Of a stretch of 38,504 nucleotides of DNA, positions 9,034 through 15,879 are shown piece by piece. The position numbers and the translations under genes were made by a program. Each line of letters begins with the position of its first letter. The first letter of the stretch is position 1. The notes below the pieces were generated by a model. It ran no database searches and had not been told where the DNA came from. It worked only from the letters and a program-made list of their open reading frames with translations. Source of the stretch: Azonexus sp. (GTDB lineage Bacteria > Pseudomonadota > Gammaproteobacteria > Burkholderiales > Rhodocyclaceae); NCBI GenBank assembly GCA_031260295.1, contig JAIRKE010000051.1:1-38504 (forward strand). Reading direction: 5' to 3'.

Positions 9034-10495
9034 ACTACCCGCAATGGCAGTGGCTGCCGTGCTGGTTGCCGGCTGCTCGCTGGCGCCGTGGTATGAGCAG
9101 CCCGCCGCGCCGGTGGCGCAAGCTTATCCGCAAGGCGACGCCTATGCGGAGCAGCCCGGCGCTGGCGAGGCGGGGCGCAGCGCCAACGACGTCGCGGCAA
9201 CCGAGATCGGCTGGCGCGAGTTTTTCGTCGATGAGCGTTTGCAGCAGCTCGTCGAGGTGGCGTTGCAGAATAACCGCGACCTGCGCGTTTCGACGCTCAA
9301 CATCGAGGCGGCGCGCGCGCAATACCAGATCACGCGAGCCGAGCTGTTCCCGGCCATCAATGCGGCGGGTTCAAAGGCGCGCACGCGTGTGCCGAATGAC
9401 ATGCAGGCCATGCCGAACAATCCGTACAACCTGTACAACGTGGGCTTGCAGGCATCCTGGGAAATCGACTTCTGGGGGCGCATCCGCAGCCTGAAGGATC
9501 AGGCGCTGGCGCAGTATTTCGCGACGGCCTATGCGCGCAAGGCGGCGGAAATCACGTTGGTTTCGCAAGTCGCCGATCAGTATTTGACGATGCTTGCCAC
9601 CGACGATCTGCTGAAAGTCACGCAAGGCACGCTCAAAGCGGCGCAAGAGTCGTACAACATCACCCAGGTGCAGTTTGAAACCGGCACCGGCACCGAGCTC
9701 GATCTGCGCCAGGCGCAGAGCGTCGTGGAGACGGCGCAAGCCAACCGGCAAGCGCAATTGCGCGCCCGCGCGCAGGCCGAGAACGCGCTCGTGCTGCTGG
9801 TCGGCGCGCCGTTGCCGGTGGACTTGCCGCCGGGTCTGCCGCTCAATGACCAAGAGCTGCTTGCCGATATTCCCGAAGACTTGCCGTCGGATTTGCTAAC
9901 TCGCCGTCCCGACATCATGCAAGCGGAACAGATACTGCTCGCGGCCAATGCCAACATCGGCGCGGCGCGCGCGGCGTTCTTCCCGAGGATCTCGCTGACT
10001 GGAGCCTATGGTTCCCAAAGCCTGGCGTTTGACGGCTTGTTCAAATCAGGCTCCTTGGCGTGGAGTTTCGTGCCGCAGATTTCGCTGCCCATCTTCGCCG
10101 GCGGCGCCAACGTCGCCAACCTGGAACTGGCGCACGTCAAGAAACGCATCGAGATCGCCTATTACGAGAAATCCATCCAGTCGGCCTTCCGCGAAGTGTC
10201 CGACGGACTGGCCGCACGCGGCACCTACGATCAGCAGATCGTGGCGCTCGAACGCAACGCCTCGGCCAACCAGAGCGCCCTCTCGCTGTCGGAACTGCGT
10301 TACAAGAACGGCGTGGACAGCTACCTGCCGGTGCTCACCGCCCAGACAAGCTTCTACGCGGCGCAGCAGGCGCTGATCAGCGCCAAGCTGGCGCGGCTGA
10401 CCAATCTCGTCGATCTGTATCGGGCATTGGGCGGCGGCTGGATCGAACACACCGGCGACACGCCGCGCCCGGCCGATGACCTGCCTGGCGAGTGA
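9023..10495 (+). CDS. RND efflux outer-membrane channel lipoprotein, OprM/NodT family
   Basis: This TolC-like factor forms the outer-membrane exit duct of the pump. From ATG 9023 it has 490 residues, beginning with a lipoprotein signal and lipobox VAGC. Two outer-membrane efflux repeats follow, with NodT-family motifs such as [39 protein letters not shown] and the C-terminal [11 protein letters not shown]. The frame is open upstream to 8972. ATG 9023 is chosen because AAGGAAGG lies 5-6 nt before it and the signal peptide starts there; ATG 9026 is nearly as good. The 11-nt overlap with the pump gene indicates translational coupling. No terminator is evident in the 49 nt before the convergent DUF599 gene. 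Confidence 0.94.
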   Translation: MMHKLPAMAVAAVLVAGCSLAPWYEQPAAPVAQAYPQGDAYAEQPGAGEAGRSANDVAATEIGWREFFVDERLQQLVEVALQNNRDLRVSTLNIEAARAQYQITRAELFPAINAAGSKARTRVPNDMQAMPNNPYNLYNVGLQASWEIDFWGRIRSLKDQALAQYFATAYARKAAEITLVSQVADQYLTMLATDDLLKVTQGTLKAAQESYNITQVQFETGTGTELDLRQAQSVVETAQANRQAQLRARAQAENALVLLVGAPLPVDLPPGLPLNDQELLADIPEDLPSDLLTRRPDIMQAEQILLAANANIGAARAAFFPRISLTGAYGSQSLAFDGLFKSGSLAWSFVPQISLPIFAGGANVANLELAHVKKRIEIAYYEKSIQSAFREVSDGLAARGTYDQQIVALERNASANQSALSLSELRYKNGVDSYLPVLTAQTSFYAAQQALISAKLARLTNLVDLYRALGGGWIEHTGDTPRPADDLPGE

Positions 10496-10544
10496 CTAGC
10501 GACCAGGCTAGCGGTGGCCGTGCCGTGAAGATGCCGGCCATCGT

Positions 10545-11237
10545 TCAATCGTCGTCGCGCAGCAGGGCGAGCGCTGGCGAACAGTAGTCGCGCCGGTAGA
10601 GCACGACCAGAACGCCGAGGGCGAGGCCGGCCAGGATCAATGGATGAAGCATCCAGCCGGCGGCGGCGAGGCCGAAGTAGTAGGCGCGGATGCCGCGATT
10701 GAAGTCGTCGCCGGCCAGGTTGTTGGTGCCGGCGATGCGTTTTGCGTAGCGGTCGATGCCCGGCTCGCCACGGCGGCCGAATGGCGCGGCGCCGACCAGG
10801 ATGGATAGCAGGTTGAACTGGCGCAAGGCCCAGGTGAACTTGAAATAGGCGAAAACGAAAGAGGCGAGCACCAGCATCAGCTTGATTTCGAGCAATTCGC
10901 GGCTTGGCCGGCCGGCGAACGGCAGGTCGGCGGCCAGGCCGATCAGCGTGTCGGAGGCGCCGAGCGCAGCGACCAGACCGGCAATGATGTAGATCGTGGT
11001 GTTGGCGTAGAAGCTGACGCTGCTGACCAGATTGCCGATCAGCGTCGAATCGGCGACGCGCAGCTCGCGTTCGAGCATACGGTAGGCCCACTGTTCGCGG
11101 TAACGGTGGCTGGTGCCGATCAAACCGGAATCCGACTGACGGCTGCGTTCGGAAAACCAGGCGTAGCCGCTCCAGCAGGCAATGAACAAGACCAGGGCGA
11201 ACCAGTCGACAGCGGCAAGATAGGGAAAGGCATGCAT
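10545..11237 (-). CDS. DUF599-family inner-membrane protein
   Basis: The 230-residue protein has about four predicted membrane segments: near 10-27, a pair within about 80-105 and 118-150, and one around 190-220. It contains the family-type block WAYRMLERELRVADSTLIGNLV and the conserved QFNLLSILVGAAP and ERF-type neighbourhood of DUF599. The function of the family is unknown. It stands alone, divergent from the small Cys-rich gene and convergent with the efflux operon. ATG 11237 is the only in-frame start near the conserved N-terminus; the ribosome-binding site is weak. Confidence 0.85.
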   Translation of the reverse strand: MHAFPYLAAVDWFALVLFIACWSGYAWFSERSRQSDSGLIGTSHRYREQWAYRMLERELRVADSTLIGNLVSSVSFYANTTIYIIAGLVAALGASDTLIGLAADLPFAGRPSRELLEIKLMLVLASFVFAYFKFTWALRQFNLLSILVGAAPFGRRGEPGIDRYAKRIAGTNNLAGDDFNRGIRAYYFGLAAAGWMLHPLILAGLALGVLVVLYRRDYCSPALALLRDDD

Positions 11238-11346
11238 GGCGGCAGTGTGCCACAGGGGTGAAATGGCGAGTAGCCGTCGCCGCCGGACATTCGACAGGCG
11301 CTGGCCAGGCCGTTATCCTGCGCCCTTTCAGTGACGAGAGAACGAC

Positions 11347-11670
11347 ATGGGACAAGCGAAAGCACGCGGTACACAGGCCGAGCGCATGGTACAGGCGCAA
11401 GCCAGGATCGCCGCGACGCGGCCAGACAAGCTGGTCTGCAACGGCTGCGGCGGCGATGTGACCGACATTCATCCGGTCAGCACGCGCGGCCTGCAAGGCA
11501 TCGAAGCCATTTGGGTCGGTCAGTGTGCCTGCGGCCAGACGACCTTCGCCGCTTCCGGTGAACCGAAAGCTGTTGATGCTTTCTTCTTCGCCTTGAGCGA
11601 GAACAGCGAATTGACCTTGGGCAGCCAGAGCAAGGACGGCCAGACGCACGTAAAAGCCGATTCGGAGTAG
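11347..11670 (+). CDS. conserved small protein with a four-Cys putative metal site
   Basis: I do not recognise a named family. The 107 residues have a basic N-terminus (GQAKARGTQAERMVQAQ) and two cysteine pairs, Cys31-x2-Cys34 (CNGCGG) and Cys60-x-Cys62 (CACG), which together resemble a zinc ribbon. The C-terminal part contains no membrane segment. GAGAGAACG before the ATG can serve as a ribosome-binding site. Codon use and GC content match the surrounding core genes, so it is likely a real gene. A small nucleic-acid- or protein-binding zinc ribbon is plausible but unproven. Confidence 0.7.
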   Translation: MGQAKARGTQAERMVQAQARIAATRPDKLVCNGCGGDVTDIHPVSTRGLQGIEAIWVGQCACGQTTFAASGEPKAVDAFFFALSENSELTLGSQSKDGQTHVKADSE

Positions 11671-11722
11671 TCAAAAAGTAGTAGTCGGCTGATAATGTCG
11701 CCCTCGTTTTGCAGGGGGTGTC

Positions 11723-12496
11723 ATGGCTGTTGAGTTGTTCAATGATGGAAAGCACATCGTCCACGCTTTCTACGATCTGGTCGATGACTCGGCCGCCGGG
11801 GCGGTACAGAGCAATCAATTCCTGGTCGTCGACGATGGCCACGGGGCGCTGATCGACCCGGGCGGCAACATGACCTATACCGGTCTGTTGATGGACATGC
11901 AGAAGTACTTTTCGTCCAAGGATCTCGACTACATCCTCGCCTCGCACCCCGATCCCGACATTATCGCCTCGGTGAACAAGTGGTTCGTCGCCTCGCATTG
12001 CAAGGTGATGATTTCCAACCTGTGGACACGCTTCGTGCCGCACTTCACCACCGGCCGCGACATCAGCGGCCGCATTCTCGGGATTCCCGACCAGGGCAGC
12101 GTGATCCGGCTCGGTAACTGCCAGTTGCTGGCGCTGCCGGCGCATTTCATGCACTCCGAGGGCAATTTCCAGTTCTACGATCCGGTGGCCAAGATCCTCT
12201 TCTCCGGCGATCTCGGCGCCTCGATACTGCCGCACGAAATAGCGGCCGAGCCGGTCAGCGATTTCGCCAGCCATGCCCGGCAGATGGAAGGCTTTCACCG
12301 CCGCTACATCGTCTCGCGCAAGGTATGCCGCTTCTGGGCCAACATGGTGCGCCAGCTTGACATCGAGCAGATCGTGCCGCAGCACGGTGCCCGTTTCGTC
12401 GGCGCCAAGGCGGTTGGCGATTTCATCGCCTGGGTCGAGGGCATGGAATGCGGTGTCGACCTGGTGACCCAGGAGCATTACCGGTTGCCGACCTAG
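11723..12496 (+). CDS. metallo-beta-lactamase-fold diiron protein (FprA/ODP-like)
   Basis: The 257 residues correspond to the diiron domain of flavodiiron proteins without the flavodoxin part. This is the arrangement of the oxygen-binding diiron proteins (ODP) and related stand-alone oxidoreductases. Visible ligands are His75-x-Asp77-x-Asp79 (SHPDPD), a His in HFMHSEGN, the Asp of FSGDLG and the His of PQHGARF. Compared with flavodiiron proteins (H-x-E-x-D-H), Glu is replaced by Asp and the last His by Ile80. A strong AGGGGG ribosome-binding site precedes ATG 11723. Oxygen, NO or peroxide sensing or reduction is likely. A redox partner is not encoded next to it. Confidence 0.85.
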   Translation: MAVELFNDGKHIVHAFYDLVDDSAAGAVQSNQFLVVDDGHGALIDPGGNMTYTGLLMDMQKYFSSKDLDYILASHPDPDIIASVNKWFVASHCKVMISNLWTRFVPHFTTGRDISGRILGIPDQGSVIRLGNCQLLALPAHFMHSEGNFQFYDPVAKILFSGDLGASILPHEIAAEPVSDFASHARQMEGFHRRYIVSRKVCRFWANMVRQLDIEQIVPQHGARFVGAKAVGDFIAWVEGMECGVDLVTQEHYRLPT

Positions 12497-12502
12497 AGAA
12501 AG

Positions 12503-12538
12503 CTCTGAATGACTCCCGCGAGGGGTTGTTCAGAGTTT
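12503..12538 (+). terminator. hairpin between convergent genes, probable terminator
   Basis: CTCTGAA (12503-12509) pairs with TTCAGAG (12529-12535), with an inner CCC/GGG helix around GCGA, followed by TTT on the plus strand. It lies 7 nt after the diiron-protein stop and just beyond the 3' end of DUF1841. The T run is short, so efficiency is uncertain. The minus-strand reading has TTTCT after the stem, so it may serve both directions. Confidence 0.5.
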
Positions 12539-12569
12539 CCCTGGCGCCGGATTCCCGGAGCGCGGTCGC

Positions 12570-13001
12570 TTACCGCAGTCCGGCTTGGCGGCGCACCGCC
12601 TCGACGTAGGCGGCGGCGTCGAGTTGACCGCCGTTGCGTTGTGCATGCCAGACCGTTTCGGCCAGGGTTTCGAGCAGGATGTGCTCGGCGTCGTGGCGGT
12701 CCATGCGCCGGACCAACTGCGCGAAGGCGGCGCGGATACCGGGCGGCTGGTCGATGCTCAATTGCTCGTGGATCGCCAGGTGCAGCGATAGGTGCAGGAA
12801 CGGGTTCATCTGCCCGCCCTCGGGCGTCCATTCCTTTTCCAGCGCCCCTTCCGCGTCGGCCAGCAAGGCATGGTATTCGGGGTGGCGGGCGGCCAGGTCG
12901 GCGGCGGCGACTTCGGCGCCGGCCAGCGGCAGGCGTTCCTGATGTTTGCGCCAGGCGTCGCAGAAGAACTGGCGGACTTGTTCGCGCGAAGGGTTAAACA
13001 T
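12570..13001 (-). CDS. DUF1841-family protein
   Basis: The 143-residue soluble protein starts MFNPSREQVRQFFCDAW and contains the characteristic segments FLHLSLHLAIHEQLSIDQPPG and the acidic-His run DRHDAEHILLETL. These are typical of DUF1841, a betaproteobacterial and gammaproteobacterial family of unknown function. The conserved His/Glu pattern suggests a metal site, but none is established. Its ATG overlaps the end of the FIST gene by 8 nt (ATGTTTAA), so it is the last gene of an nth-FIST-DUF1841 operon with translational coupling. Confidence 0.88.
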   Translation of the reverse strand: MFNPSREQVRQFFCDAWRKHQERLPLAGAEVAAADLAARHPEYHALLADAEGALEKEWTPEGGQMNPFLHLSLHLAIHEQLSIDQPPGIRAAFAQLVRRMDRHDAEHILLETLAETVWHAQRNGGQLDAAAYVEAVRRQAGLR

Positions 13002-14004
13002 GGGGGCTCCGATAAAGCAGGGTCAGGGCGGCATTCTGGAACAAACGGTTGCCGTCGGGGGTGGGGGCGATCTGTCCGCTACCGTAGGCGCCGAGTAGCG
13101 GCACGTCGGGATAACGCTCGCGGAAAGCCAGCAGATCGCGGTCATCGCCGCCGTAGAACAACGGGCCACGGCCGATGCAGGAAAACATCAGAGCGAAGGC
13201 CGGCATCGGCCCAGCAGTGGCGGCCAGCAAAGCCCGCATTTCCTGCTCGGCGGCGAGCGGTTGGCGCATGGCCCAGGCGATCGGCTGGCCGGCGGCGAGC
13301 GGCGCGGCCAGCGTCAGCGAGCCGTCGGCATTGGCGGCGAGAATGCCGACCGCCGGCGCATCGTCGGCGACGACCACGGCGATCTGGTGCAGCGGTGGCG
13401 TGGCACGCAAGGCAGCCGGCAGAGCGCGGCGCAGGCTGTCGGCCGCTGGCTGACCGGCGACGCGGCGCAGTTCGTAGCCAGCACATTGATCGACATGCAG
13501 GGTCGCGTCCAGGGGACGCAGGCCATCAGCCCGCAGCACCTGGCAGGCGAGACCGGGCAGCGCGATTGTGGCGCCTGCCGCGCCGCCTGGGCGGGCCTGG
13601 CTCCAGGTGGCGGCACCGGCTTCGAGCAGGCCGGCGCGCGGCGGTCGCGCCCGCCAATCGTAGGGCAGCGCGGCGTGGCCGCTGAACGACAACAGCGGCG
13701 CCTCGTTTGCCGTGGCCGGCGGTAGTTCACCGAGAACCAGGGCGGCGGCGGCCGGCTGGTCGAGCAGCCAGCCGGCTTCGGTCAAGAGGCCGCTAGCGGT
13801 GCTGCCGCCGACTTGCAGGCAGCCGGCGGCACCGGCGGTGGCCAGGACGGCTGGCGTCGGCTGGCGGGCGAATTCTCGACTGAGCAGCAGTAATACCTGC
13901 TCGGCGCGTTCCAGGCCGGCCGCGGCCAAAGCTTTGCGCACCGCTTCCGCCGCTAGTTCCTTGTCCGGTCGCGGGCCGCTGGCGAAGCCACTGGCCGCCT
14001 TCAC
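12994..14004 (-). CDS. FIST-domain sensory protein (FIST_N plus FIST_C)
   Basis: The frame is open far upstream to 14841, but the real gene begins at GTG 14004, giving 336 residues. The N-terminal half reads like FIST_N, with AGCLQVGGSTASGLL and a short hydrophobic core. The C-terminal half has FIST_C marks, including ALMFSCIGRGPLFYGGDDRDLLAFRERYPDVP and GAYGSGQIAP. FIST domains are thought to bind small ligands such as amino acids and are usually fused to or encoded beside signalling modules. Here the protein is stand-alone. The start codon overlaps the nth stop in GTGA and its end overlaps DUF1841, so the three are likely one operon. Confidence 0.85.
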   Translation of the reverse strand: MKAASGFASGPRPDKELAAEAVRKALAAAGLERAEQVLLLLSREFARQPTPAVLATAGAAGCLQVGGSTASGLLTEAGWLLDQPAAAALVLGELPPATANEAPLLSFSGHAALPYDWRARPPRAGLLEAGAATWSQARPGGAAGATIALPGLACQVLRADGLRPLDATLHVDQCAGYELRRVAGQPAADSLRRALPAALRATPPLHQIAVVVADDAPAVGILAANADGSLTLAAPLAAGQPIAWAMRQPLAAEQEMRALLAATAGPMPAFALMFSCIGRGPLFYGGDDRDLLAFRERYPDVPLLGAYGSGQIAPTPDGNRLFQNAALTLLYRSPHV

Positions 14005-14633
14005 GCGGTCTTGCCCCGGTAGGCGCACAGGTCGGCAACGATGCAGCGCGGGCATTCCGGCCGGCGCGCCTTGCAGATGTAGCGGCCGTGCAGGATCAGC
14101 CAGTGGTGCGCGTCCTTGCGGAATTCCGGGGGCGTGACGCGCAGCAGCTTGGCTTCGACTTCGTCGACGGTCTTGCCGGGGGCCAGGCCGGTGCGGTTGC
14201 CGAGGCGGAAGATATGCGTGTCGACGGCGATGGTTGGCTGGCCAAAGGCGGTGTTGAGCACGACGTTGGCGGTTTTGCGGCCGACGCCGGGCAGCGCTTC
14301 GAGGGCCGCCCGCTCGGCCGGCACCTCGCCGCCGTGGCGTTCGAGCAACAACTGGCAGGTGGCGATGACGTTCTTGGCCTTGGTCCGGTACAGGCCGATG
14401 GTGCGGATGGCGTCGGCCAGGCCGTCGACGCCCAGCGCGAGCATGGCGGCCGGTGTCGGGGCAATGGGAAACAGGCGCGCCGTGGCCTTGTTGACGCCGA
14501 CGTCGGTGGCTTGCGCCGAGAGAATCACGGCGACCAGCAACTGGAACGGCGTGGCGTAATCGAGCTCGGTGGTCGGTGCCGGATTGGCGTCCCGCAGGCG
14601 GCTGTAGAACTGCGCGATGTCGGTTTTTTTCAC
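14001..14633 (-). CDS. nth: endonuclease III (DNA glycosylase/AP lyase)
   Basis: This base-excision repair enzyme removes oxidised pyrimidines and cleaves the abasic site. Its 210 residues match the family length. The helix-hairpin-helix LPGVGRKTA contains the catalytic Lys120, and VDTH carries Asp138; both have the same numbers as in E. coli. The C-terminal [4Fe-4S] cluster motif C-x6-C-x2-C-x5-C is complete (CKARRPECPRCIVADLC). In E. coli nth follows rsxE. Here it lies about 5 kb from rsxE and heads an operon with a FIST protein and DUF1841. The 217 nt between nth and the divergent peroxidase gene must hold both promoters; I could not pick convincing boxes. Confidence 0.96.
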   Translation of the reverse strand: MKKTDIAQFYSRLRDANPAPTTELDYATPFQLLVAVILSAQATDVGVNKATARLFPIAPTPAAMLALGVDGLADAIRTIGLYRTKAKNVIATCQLLLERHGGEVPAERAALEALPGVGRKTANVVLNTAFGQPTIAVDTHIFRLGNRTGLAPGKTVDEVEAKLLRVTPPEFRKDAHHWLILHGRYICKARRPECPRCIVADLCAYRGKTA

Positions 14634-14850
14634 GGCGGAGGGTGGCTATGCAGAATACGCGATATTGTACGGGACAAGAATTCGTTGGCCGACCGTCGGC
14701 GCGCCAGTTTCGCCGCGATCGGGACGGCGGTAAAGAACCGGGAGGTGATGGCTGGTGGGGCATCCTTGGAGAAAAGTCGAAGGTCTTGGCGGGAACAGCA
14801 TTTTTTCCGGCGAGCGGCTTGGCATGCGGCAAACCGGGCATAATTAGCCC

Positions 14851-15879
14851 ATGAGAGTTGCCGGTTACTCCTTCTCTGTCGCATTTTTCGTAATTTTGCT
14901 GATTGGCATACTGGCGTGGTGGTTATTCTTGACCGGACACGAACAGCCTGAGCCACCGCAGCCTCCGGTCACGCCCTTGGGTTTGCAGGGCGAAGTGTTT
15001 CAACCAATCCTGCCGCTGGTGCCGATCAAAGGGCTCGACCCGGGGCGCGTCGCACTCGGCGAGCGCCTGTTCCACGACACCCGTTTGTCGGCCGATTCGA
15101 CGGTTTCCTGCGCGTCCTGTCACAACCTGAAGGCCGGCGGCGTCGACGGCCAGCGCTTTTCCATCGGCGTCGGCGGTGCGGTCGGCAGTATCAATGCGCC
15201 GACCGTGCTCAACAGCGCCTACAACCTGGCCCAATTCTGGGACGGCCGGGCGGCGACACTGGAGGAACAGGCGGTTGGTCCGATCCATAATCCAGTCGAA
15301 ATGGGCGCCACCATGTCGCAGGTGATCGGCCGCCTGGAGCAGGACGCCGACCTGGTCGCCCGCTTCGGCCGCCTCTATACAGACGGCCTGACGGTGGCCA
15401 ACCTGCTCGATGCCATTGCCACCTTCGAGCGCTCGCTGATCACCGTCGACTCGCGCTTCGACCGCTACCTGCGCGGTGACCAGGAGGCGCTCAGTGAGTT
15501 GGAGGTGGACGGCTATCGGCGCTTTCGCGAATTTGGCTGCGCCAGTTGCCACCAGGGCATGCTGGTCGGTGGCAACATGTATCAGAAATTCGGCGTGCTC
15601 GGCGACTACTTCGCCGGTCGCGCCATCACCACCAGCGATCTCGGGCGCTACAACGTGACTGGCCGCGAGGAAGACCGGCACGTGTTCAAGGTGCCGAGCC
15701 TGCGCAACGTCGCCCTGACGGCGCCGTACTTCCACGATGCTTCGGCGATGACGCTGGAACAGGCGGTGACTGCGATGGCCCGTTACCAGCTTGGCCGAGA
15801 CCTCTCGGTTGCCGATACCGAGGCCATCGTCGCCTTCCTGCATACCCTGAGCGGTACCGTGCCGCCGGCCAAGCCATGA
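14851..15879 (+). CDS. di-haem cytochrome c peroxidase (MauG/CcpA family)
   Basis: The protein reduces hydrogen peroxide in the periplasm with electrons from c-type cytochromes, or acts as a MauG-like oxidase. Of its 342 residues, 10-28 form an uncleaved membrane anchor. Two haem-binding sites are present: CASCH at 87-91 and CASCH at 230-234. Family blocks include LGERLFHDTRLS, NAPTVLNSAYN, FWDGRAATLEEQA, PIHNPVEMG and VPSLRNVALTAPYFHD. There is no clear ribosome-binding site before ATG 14851. Its TGA overlaps the ATG of the c-di-GMP enzyme gene (ATGA), so the two proteins are made together. Confidence 0.93.
   Translation: MRVAGYSFSVAFFVILLIGILAWWLFLTGHEQPEPPQPPVTPLGLQGEVFQPILPLVPIKGLDPGRVALGERLFHDTRLSADSTVSCASCHNLKAGGVDGQRFSIGVGGAVGSINAPTVLNSAYNLAQFWDGRAATLEEQAVGPIHNPVEMGATMSQVIGRLEQDADLVARFGRLYTDGLTVANLLDAIATFERSLITVDSRFDRYLRGDQEALSELEVDGYRRFREFGCASCHQGMLVGGNMYQKFGVLGDYFAGRAITTSDLGRYNVTGREEDRHVFKVPSLRNVALTAPYFHDASAMTLEQAVTAMARYQLGRDLSVADTEAIVAFLHTLSGTVPPAKP

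Noticed and set aside
14005..14841. N-terminal extension of the FIST-domain frame
   Set aside because: This stretch is nth in a different frame. Similarity to FIST begins at GTG 14004, which overlaps the nth stop in GTGA.
14819..14844. TTGGCA...CATAAT as a promoter for the peroxidase gene
   Set aside because: The spacer is only 14 bp and no other evidence supports it.
15546..15875. N-terminal extension of the GGDEF/EAL frame
   Set aside because: It is out-of-frame cytochrome peroxidase sequence. The membrane anchor starts at ATG 15876.
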